A DNA stretch of 64,000 bases from Valencia hispanica (Eukaryota; Chordata; Actinopteri; Cyprinodontiformes; Valenciidae), in contig OY747717.1 in assembly GCA_963556495.2 (NCBI GenBank), positions 2,938,501 to 3,002,500 on the forward strand. Reading direction: 5' to 3'. Below the pieces are notes generated by a model, which was not told where the DNA came from, searched no databases, and saw only the letters and a program-made list of their open reading frames with translations. The translations under genes were made by a program, and so were the position numbers. Positions 57,475 through 64,000 of this stretch are shown here, one piece after another; position 1 is the first letter of the stretch; every line of letters begins with the position of its first letter.

Positions 57475-57854
57475 TAGGGATGTAAGAAAATATCGATACA
57501 TCAATATATCGCGATATTTTATTCCCCAATATTGTACTGATATTCAAAAGAAAAATATCGATTGAAATTTTTTTTTAATGTAAAATCAAAATTATGACAA
57601 TATTTTGTGTAATAAAATTAAAAGTATAACTGGTTGTTTGTGGCTGTTTTCACCTTCTTTGTTCCAGTGGATCAACTAGATCTAGTAATAAAGCTGTTAA
57701 AGTATGAAACAGGTTGGAGTGTTTTTCTACAGTTAAATTGCGTTTTTAAAAACACGATATATAGCCTTACTCATAATATCGCAATATATTGTATCTTCTC
57801 CCCTGTATGGCGATACGTATCGTATCGCCAGTTTTTTACCAATACGCATCCCTA
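57475..57854 (+). mobile_element. hAT-like family A copy
   Basis: Begins tagggatgtaagaaaatatc and ends aatacgcatccct plus A. The flanking octamers gtaaccag and gcaactag match at 6 of 8. Carries the diagnostic agtggatcaactagatctag block. Confidence 0.88.
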
Positions 57855-57954
57855 GCAACTAGTTACTACCCACGTCTGTATGAAGTCATCTGGTCAGGAG
57901 AGTTTGGTTGGACTTTAACAGTTGGCTTTTTCGGTATATCAGCCATTTGTTTGC

Positions 57955-58322
57955 GGTTTCCTTTGTACTTTCTAGATTTTACAGGTTACTTTCCAGAACT
58001 TGCACGCTGCATTCAAAATATATATTTTTCTTAATGCGACTGGCGGGTTACCAAGCACATTACTTTCCAAAACATGTAAGATACACTCTGGAAACTATGT
58101 TTCAATTTACAGAACTTGGAGAACCCTCTTGACAACTGGAGGCTCCTTTCCAGAACTAAAATGTTAATTTTTTTGGACCTGGTATTTAACTTGACATGGT
58201 AACTTCCTAGAACTTAACATGCACTTTACCGTAAATGCCAGATTACTTTTCCGGATATACACGTTACTTTCTCTCCCAAAACAAACGATGTGCTTTGCTG
58301 GGAATAGAAAGTTTCTGGAACC
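57955..58322. repeat. left, decayed part of a 21-bp minisatellite
   Basis: Diverged units such as ggttactttccagaacttgc, cattactttccaaaacatgt and ggtaacttcctagaacttaa, running up to gaaagtttctggaacct where a transposon begins. The same unit resumes at 60083. Confidence 0.75.
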
Positions 58323-58620
58323 TAAGGCCCAGTTTACACGGAAACGAAACGGAGTCTGTAAAAAAGGCACAACAATTTTGAAAATCCCCTTCCATAGGGA
58401 TGCGGAAAACTACTGAAGCTGCTGTAGTACCATACTGGACCCTGAAAAAACCCTGAAAATAACACTGAGCATGTGCAGTAAACCCGCTTGAGGTAAACAG
58501 AAACATTTGATGTGTGTGTTTCTCTGTATTAATTTCTTGCTCTAGCTGCTGGTGGAAGAAAAGTAACATGTAAAGTGCTGGTATATTGTAGGATCCATAA
58601 TAAGCTCGGTAATGTCTTTA

Positions 58621-59784
58621 CCAGAGATGGGACCAAGTCACACATTTGCAAGTCTCAAGTAAGTCTCAAGTCTTAACCTTCAAGTCTCAAGTAAGTCTCA
58701 AGTCTTAACCTTCAAGTCTCAAGTAAGTCTCAAGTCTTAACCTTCAACTCTCAAGTAAGTCCCAAGTATTTTTTTTTTGGGCAAGTCAAGTCCTGTAATA
58801 GGTCAAGTCAAGTCACATCATTGTAATTTTACCTGCAGAATATGATCTTAATAAAGTGAAAAGACCAATGGCCAATGTCCCCAACATGTTAAAAATATAG
58901 TTTGGATTTGCTTTGTAAATACTCATTTTCAGAAAATACCTCAGTAATAACATAAGATTATTTAATGATAACACAAACACGCCAAATGAAATGATTTTTG
59001 AACATCGAGTTGAAAAAAACAATGAAAACAAATAACAGCTAATATTTATTTTTCTTTTTTTCTTTCCTCTTGTCCTGTCCTGCATTATAGCAAGCGGAAT
59101 GGTGGTCTGTATGCCATGTTGTGCTGAGCAGATTTGCTTTACCAAGGGGAGCTTTATGAATATAAGGCTCCTCTTGATAATAATAATTGATATTTTATTT
59201 CATTTTATTACATTTTAATTGATGGAAAACCTCGTCAATGGCGGGGAAAGGATTAATAACAAATTGACAAGCACTTATGAAGAGAATAATTTTTTGGTTT
59301 GAATGTGTGACGGCGCACTTTACCCAAGACAAGCTAATCCCCCACTCCTCACTGTCATTTGAAGCTAACATTAGCTAAAATGCCAACTAAGCAGACAATG
59401 TAAACAGGCTCTGATATGAATTAAATTGACAAGCACTTACTGGGCCGAATGGGTCTTCAAATGTCGGACGAAATTTGATGTTGTCGTCTGACTGTCGGGG
59501 ATTTTGATATTTTAAATTAAAAGTCTATGTTCGACTATCCAGCATTTTTAATATAAAAACGTCTTTCAAACTGAAAACATGATGAAAATGATGTGAATAA
59601 TAATAACACTCAAGTCATTCAAGTCATCGTGTTTCAAGTCAAGTCAAGTCCCGAGTCTTTAACTTCCAAGTCCAAGTCAAGTTGCAAGTATTTTTTATTT
59701 TTTTCAAGTCAAGTCACAAGTCAAAAACAACGACTTGAGTCGACTCAAGTCCCGATTCATCAAGTCTCAAGTCCCCATCTCTGG
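58621..59784. mobile_element. CAAGTC-rich DNA element nested in the previous one
   Basis: Perfect 11-bp inverted ends ccagagatggg and cccatctctgg, flanked by the 6-bp repeat tcttta (58615-58620 and 59785-59790). Sub-terminal regions are rich in CAAGTC, including the palindrome gacttgagtcgactcaagtc. A common non-autonomous fish element type; superfamily not assigned. The interior is AT-rich and non-coding. Confidence 0.85.
58650..58770. repeat. 32-bp tandem repeat inside the CAAGTC element
   Basis: Three near-identical units of caagtctcaagtaagtctc followed by aagtcttaacctt, then a diverged fourth. Confidence 0.9.
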
Positions 59785-60082
59785 TCTTTACTATGTCCGC
59801 AGCACCGTAAGGCGCCATGTTTGTTTACTTTGTGTAGCTACTGACTGAGCGTGGCGCATATGAGAGGGACGGTGATGTCATCCGTTTCAGATGTATGTCA
59901 GAGAGCTCGTAAACACGGAGACAACTGAGCCGGCGTTTTCAGATTTCTTGCGTTTGGGACCCGGTTTCAAAAATGATTGTCTACGGTGTCCTGAAACGCC
60001 GGCTCCTTGTGGATGATACACATATTCGATGAAATTTCTTTGCTGCTATACCTGTTTTCAGCTCCGCGTTGACAGGGCCTTA

Positions 60083-60612
60083 ATGTTGCTTTTTGGAACT
60101 TAGGTGTTACTTTCTGCACTTTACATGTTACTTTCTGGGAATTTAGAGATTACACTGGAACTTTTGGGTTATTTTCTGGAGCTTGAAGGTTATTTTCTGG
60201 AACTTAAATGTTACTTTCTGGAACTTGAATGTTACTTTCTGGATCTTAAATGTGACTTTCTGGAACTTGAAGGTTATTTTCTGGAACACGAAGGTTATTT
60301 TCTGGAACTTAAATGTTATTTTCTGGATCTTAAATGTGACTTTCTGGAACTTGAAGGGTATTTTATGGAACTTGAAGGTTATTTTCTGGAACTTAAATGT
60401 TATTTTCTGGAACTTAAATGTTATTTTCTGGAACTTAAAAGTTATTTTCTGGAACATGAAGGTTATTTTCTGGAACTTGAAGGTTACTTTCTGGAACTTG
60501 AAGGTTACTTTCTGGAACATGAAGGCTATTTTCTGGAACTTAAATGTTACTTTCTAGAATTTACATTTTCCACCTTGGAAAATAAAGGTTCTACTTCAGA
60601 ACTTAAAGGCTA
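60083..60612. repeat. right, homogeneous part of the 21-bp minisatellite
   Basis: About 24 units of 21 bp, typified by ggaacttgaaggttattttc plus T, with alternating ttgaag/ttaaat and ttac/ttat variants. Because 21 is a multiple of 3, all reading phases that start without a stop stay open, which gives 124-169-codon frames on both strands (for example repeated FLELEGY). No start context, domain or splice support suggests a gene. Confidence 0.93.
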
Positions 60613-60834
60613 ATTTCCCAGAGTCTGCAGGGTACTTACTAAACTAACTAAAAACGACTATAGTATTGGAATTATCCACAAAACCAAACAGTTATATATC
60701 AAGATGTGCTTCTGCTCATTTATTGTAGTAAACAGATGTGTTCAGATTCTCTTGAAGTGAATGGGTCTCGGTCCTGATGGTGATGCTGATTTTATAGATT
60801 TTATTTCCTGACATCCCGTGTCTTTGTGTTGCAG

Positions 60835-60940
60835 GTTTACGCTCCGTCTGCCAGTACAGCCGACTACAACAGGGACTCGCCTGGTTATCCCTCCTCCAAA
60901 CCTCCCAGCGCTGGCTTCCCCAGTTCCTTCTTTATGCCAG
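60835..60940 (+). CDS. tcf4: tcf4 second coding exon of this transcript
   Basis: Preceded by the acceptor ttgtgttgcag and followed by the donor GTGAGA. The 35 codons plus one base read [20 protein letters not shown], then [15 protein letters not shown]. This block is shared by all TCF4 isoforms. TCF12 instead has a diverged version (SPNSDDFNRESPSY), so the exon supports tcf4 over its paralogue. It joins in phase 0 to the MYCAYTIPGM exon and, in longer isoforms, to exons outside the window. The segment is Ser/Pro-rich and presumably disordered; it lies between the activation domains of the full protein. Confidence 0.94.
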
Positions 60941-63546
60941 GTGAGACCTGGATCGAGCTTTTCACCTAAACTTCCTGAAAACTGGGTGTTTGTTGGTCAG
61001 ATGAGATTTAACTGAGCTGAACTGAAAATTTCTCCTCAAATTAAAAAAAAAGTTACACTAAAAGAGACATTTTTTTCAGTATTGACTTTAACTTTGTCCA
61101 AAACATTAACAAAATATGTTTAGTGTGTTCGATTAGTTACACAAGTCAGTGATGTGACATTTCCCTTCTGCCCGACTCTTAAAAATGCTATTTTTCTCCC
61201 TTTAATCACCTCAACCATGTTTAATCTTAAATAGATGACACATGGCCGACAAATTAATCCCAGTATGTAATTTAATTGGAAATGTCAGGTGTGTCCAGCC
61301 TGTGGATGTTAACCTGGTTATTCCTACTTTCCTACGGTAAAGAAAGGAAGCAGGTCTCCTGTATATAGAAACCAGGTCAATGCATAAAGTGGGTCAGATA
61401 ACCAAAATGCATGAGTGAACTGAGTCACAAGAAGGCTTGAAAGCAGAAAGTGTGAGTCTGCTACCGCCAGTCTACGGAGATCCACCGTTTCTACCTGCGT
61501 GCATCTCATCATGCATGTTCAACAAGGTTATTTAGTCATGTTTTTAAATATTATGAATATATCTAATGCTTTTACAGTCAAATCCATTTGATAAGAGACT
61601 GTTATGATGGTGATTTAAAAAAAACTTGGAGAAAAACAAAAATTGTTTGTGTGGAAATGTGCTAACTTTGAACAAATACGATACTGATTGAACACATAAT
61701 GAGCATGATTCCAGGTGTGTTGGCTAATGTTAGATAACACTGTTTTGAAGTCTAAATACTTCTGGAATAATAATTAAGGGAGGAAAGGACAAAAAGAATA
61801 TCCTGCTTTCCAGAACAATGTTCCTCCAAACAACCAATGAAACAGTTGTCTTTGCACAGACACCTGTCAACGTTTAGATTAATATTCTCTTTATTCAACT
61901 AAAATAGCTATTTTTTAACTTAGTTTAACAGCTAAATGACTAGTGTTTAAAAATGTTTCGAGATTTGAAATCCATTTTATATCCTCCGTAAATTCAAAAA
62001 CTTAATTCCTTGTTGAATGAATTGTCCTTCCAATGGACACATTTTTTTAACTTAATTGTTAAGGCTTGTTTCAAATTTAAAAATGTCACCAATAAATTTA
62101 AATTAGAGTTTCAATACGTTACACTACACTTCTATATAAGTAGCATTCATTTTAGACGCACTCTTACAAGCGCGTCTTGTAAAATACACCTTTCCACCAC
62201 CTTGTTGTTCCTAGCTATTAGTCAACTGAAAGGTTCTGGTGACCCTTAAAGTTAATATGAATGTTATCCTTTGGTAAAAAAAAAAAAAAAAAGTAAGCCC
62301 AGGTAACTGGTACGATAAATACAATAAAAAGGAGTTTAGCTACCAACCATTAGCCAGTTAGCTAAAAACAAGCAAATAGGCTTTTACCTGACTCGAAATT
62401 AATAATGACTACAAAAACTAATAGGAATATTAATCATTAATGTTTGCGAGGTAACTGACTCATTTAACAAAATGGAGCGAGTTGGCGAGTAGCTAACCGT
62501 TAGCCATCCAACAAAAAACAAAACAACTCATTGTTAACTAGTGCCTAAAAGCTAACTGACTCAAAGTAAGCGGTGACCATGAAAGCTGATTGTTGCTAAA
62601 GTAACATTAAAGAAACATGGATAGAATAAGTAAAATTAGCTAGAGTTAAGCTCCTAATTGTTTGCAACTTAGCTAAAAATAAGCTAAGTTGAGTAGTACC
62701 TGACTGCCAACCACCTGGGATGTTCATGGGACAACAAAAGCCAATATAAGTATTTGTATTTGTCAAAGTAACGTTGGTGAGGCTACTGGAGCAAATAAAA
62801 CTTCCACTAGCATTAAGTTGGCACCTGTGAGTCTGCAAAATAAAAGTAATGTTGGCTAGGTTAGTAAGCTAAAAACTGTGCTAATTTGGCCAATACCCAA
62901 TTCCTAACAAAGTAAAAGTTAGTGGTGAACACATAGCTAGTGAGTGTTGTTTGATCAAAAGTAAGCACCAGTGATTTTTTTTTTAGGTAAGTTGTACAAA
63001 AAACAACAAGAACAAAATTAAGCTTATTTTGCTAGCAGCCAACAGCATCACTTCTCGTTATTAGAAATATGAGAATACCAAAACTCTGCTTTTTAATGTT
63101 GTTTTCTATTTCTAATCATCAGTGTGTGAATGTGTGCGTGAATGGGTGAGTGGCTGAATGTAGTGTGAAGCGCTTTGGGGTACTCAGGACTAGATAAAGC
63201 GCTATACAAGTACAGGGCATTTAATCAGAAATTAGAAATCTCAACTTATAAGTTCCCCATCAAATCTAACATGCCCTAACCCTAACCCTGCCACCTATGT
63301 AAAACAAAAACAAGTTGCAGTACTAAGCTAAGTATTATGACATTTTACAGTTATTAAAACAAAATTCAATTCATTTAAACCAAAAAATTACTTTAGTGTT
63401 TAGATCATAAAAATACAGAGAGAAAAAAATAATTGACTTGTATTGCTAACAGAAGTTAGTCTGGTCAGTTAGTTAGGCTAGGCGGATAGAGTTGGGTATT
63501 AATAACTCTTCTTAACCTCCCCTCTCTTCCTCTGTTTTTCCATCAG
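60941..63546. other. tcf4 intron 2
   Basis: 2,606 bp, GT-AG. The stretch 62150-63020 is unusually rich in diverged gttagct/agctaac motifs, perhaps an old tandem repeat. A poly-A run lies at 62277-62292. A retroposon tail lies at 63119-63222. Nothing exon-like was recognised. Confidence 0.7.
63119..63222 (+). mobile_element. retroposon 3' tail
   Basis: cagtgtgtgaatgtgtgcgt, gaatgggtgagtggctgaat, gtgaagcgctttggggtact and aaagcgctatacaagtacag are the conserved 3' end of a fish SINE/LINE family. Non-coding. Confidence 0.75.
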
Positions 63547-63695
63547 ATGGTCACCACAGTGGAGACCCGTGGAGCAGCAGTAGCAGCAGTATGAGCCAGC
63601 AGGGTTACCACAGCAGCATGTTGGGGGGCGGGAACTCAGCGCATGGCCCCGCCCAGAGCTCCTCCTACTGCGGGATCCACCCTCACGACAGACTG
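63547..63695 (+). CDS. tcf4: tcf4 third coding exon of this transcript
   Basis: Acceptor ttttccatcag, donor GTAAGC. The first two bases complete the Asp codon begun in the previous exon. The protein reads [20 protein letters not shown], then [20 protein letters not shown], then [10 protein letters not shown]. Human TCF4 has a similar exon (DGHHSSDPWSSSSG...SSSYCSLHPHERL), shorter by a few residues. The fish copy has an extra-long Ser run and a Gly/Asn insertion, both typical of length drift in a disordered region. It ends in phase 0. Confidence 0.94.
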
Positions 63696-63809
63696 GTAAG
63701 CTGGGTGCTAATAGTAACCTTCGGAAACGCTAGAGGCGATTTAAACATACGAAAGTCTAATTCTGTTTTGGTGCTGCAGATTCTGCTAACATTTAAAATC
63801 TATTTGCAG

Positions 63810-63957
63810 AGCTACCCTTCACATTCATCAACGGACATCAGTTCTAGCCTTCCTCCCATGTCCAGCTTCCATAGAGGAGGAGGAAGTGGAGGCGGAGCCA
63901 ATCACTACAGCACCGCCTCTTGTACAGCCTCAACCAACGGCACAGAAACCGTCATGG
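63810..63957 (+). CDS. tcf4: tcf4 fourth coding exon of this transcript (gene continues off the window)
   Basis: Separated from the previous exon by a 114-bp intron (acceptor ctatttgcag, donor GTAAGA after ATGG). The 49 codons plus one base read [20 protein letters not shown], then [20 protein letters not shown], then STNGTETVM. The order SYPSHSS.DI.SSLPPMS.FHR...NHYSTSSC matches TCF4. A GGGSGGG stretch is expanded. The following exons, including activation domain 2 and the bHLH domain, lie outside the window, so this is a partial gene. Confidence 0.94.
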
Positions 63958-64000
63958 GTAAGAAACCTGCGTTTACAATTGGTAACTGTTAGCTTCTACT

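Larger units (their letters stand above)
58325..60080. mobile_element. DNA element inserted into the minisatellite
   Basis: Left end aggcccagtttacacgg, right end cgcgttgacagggcct, with TA at both junctions (58323-58324 and 60081-60082). The rest of the left arm (gaaacgaaacggagtctgta) and right arm (cctgttttcagctccgcgtt) are weakly inverted. A second element (58621-59784) lies inside, so the original was about 590 bp. Confidence 0.65.

Noticed and set aside
10201..60834. An expanded CTG/CAG tract like the one in a human TCF4 intron
   Set aside because: Looked for it; only short runs of other microsatellites were seen, and the human repeat lies in a different, more upstream intron.
63277..63292. 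Telomere-like ccctaaccctaaccct
   Set aside because: Only about two and a half units; too short to call an interstitial telomeric repeat.
10132..63957. tcf12 instead of tcf4
   Set aside because: Both genes have a MYCAY...MYYYNGK first exon, but [27 protein letters not shown] and NHYSTASC match TCF4 better than the TCF12 equivalents.

Overview
This is nuclear DNA from a ray-finned fish, probably a percomorph-type teleost. That inference rests on split genes with GT-AG introns, many short DNA-transposon copies (hAT-, Harbinger-, Tc1- and TTAA-type), 5'-truncated LINE tails and long GGAT satellites. The species cannot be told from the sequence.

The only gene I can support is the 5' part of tcf4, on the + strand. 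Tcf4 is a class I bHLH 'E-protein' transcription factor. The first exon (10132-10200) encodes the TCF4-A-type start, MYCAYTIPGM...SLMYYYNGKA. It is spliced across a 50.6-kb intron to an exon at 60835-60940 ([20 protein letters not shown]...), then to exons at 63547-63695 and 63810-63957. The phases agree across every junction. The gene continues past the right edge, so its activation domain 2 and bHLH domain are outside the window. Bases 1 to about 9,700 should be the upstream intron of longer isoforms plus the alternative promoter. No upstream exon was recognised there.

Region by region: 0.95-2.8 kb holds a LINE 3' end whose tail has become a 1.5-kb GGAT satellite. 4.25-4.61 kb is a degenerate CACATG (E-box) array. 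6.2-9.5 kb is a pile of nested DNA transposons just upstream of the TCF4-A promoter (about 9.74-10.13 kb). The large intron 1 (10.2-60.8 kb) is mostly transposon debris: at least nine copies of a hAT-like element full of TATCGATA, several copies of a second hAT-like family (GGGCGATATGG ends), an L2-type LINE fragment, a Tc1-like copy split by a hAT element, a second satellite (29.1-30.3 kb), a transposon nest at 43.9-47.1 kb, a 4.7-kb Harbinger-like element with a broken SANT/Myb-like gene (47.2-51.9 kb), and a 21-bp minisatellite interrupted by two nested elements (58.0-60.6 kb). Between these lie a few non-repetitive stretches that look like candidate conserved regulatory elements. I cannot test that without an alignment.

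No RNA gene, CRISPR array, prokaryotic operon or viral gene was found. Long open frames in the satellites and minisatellite come from repeat periods that are multiples of three or lack stops, and are not genes. Class names for transposons rest on terminal inverted repeats (TIRs), target-site duplications (TSDs) and remembered family features, not on database searches.
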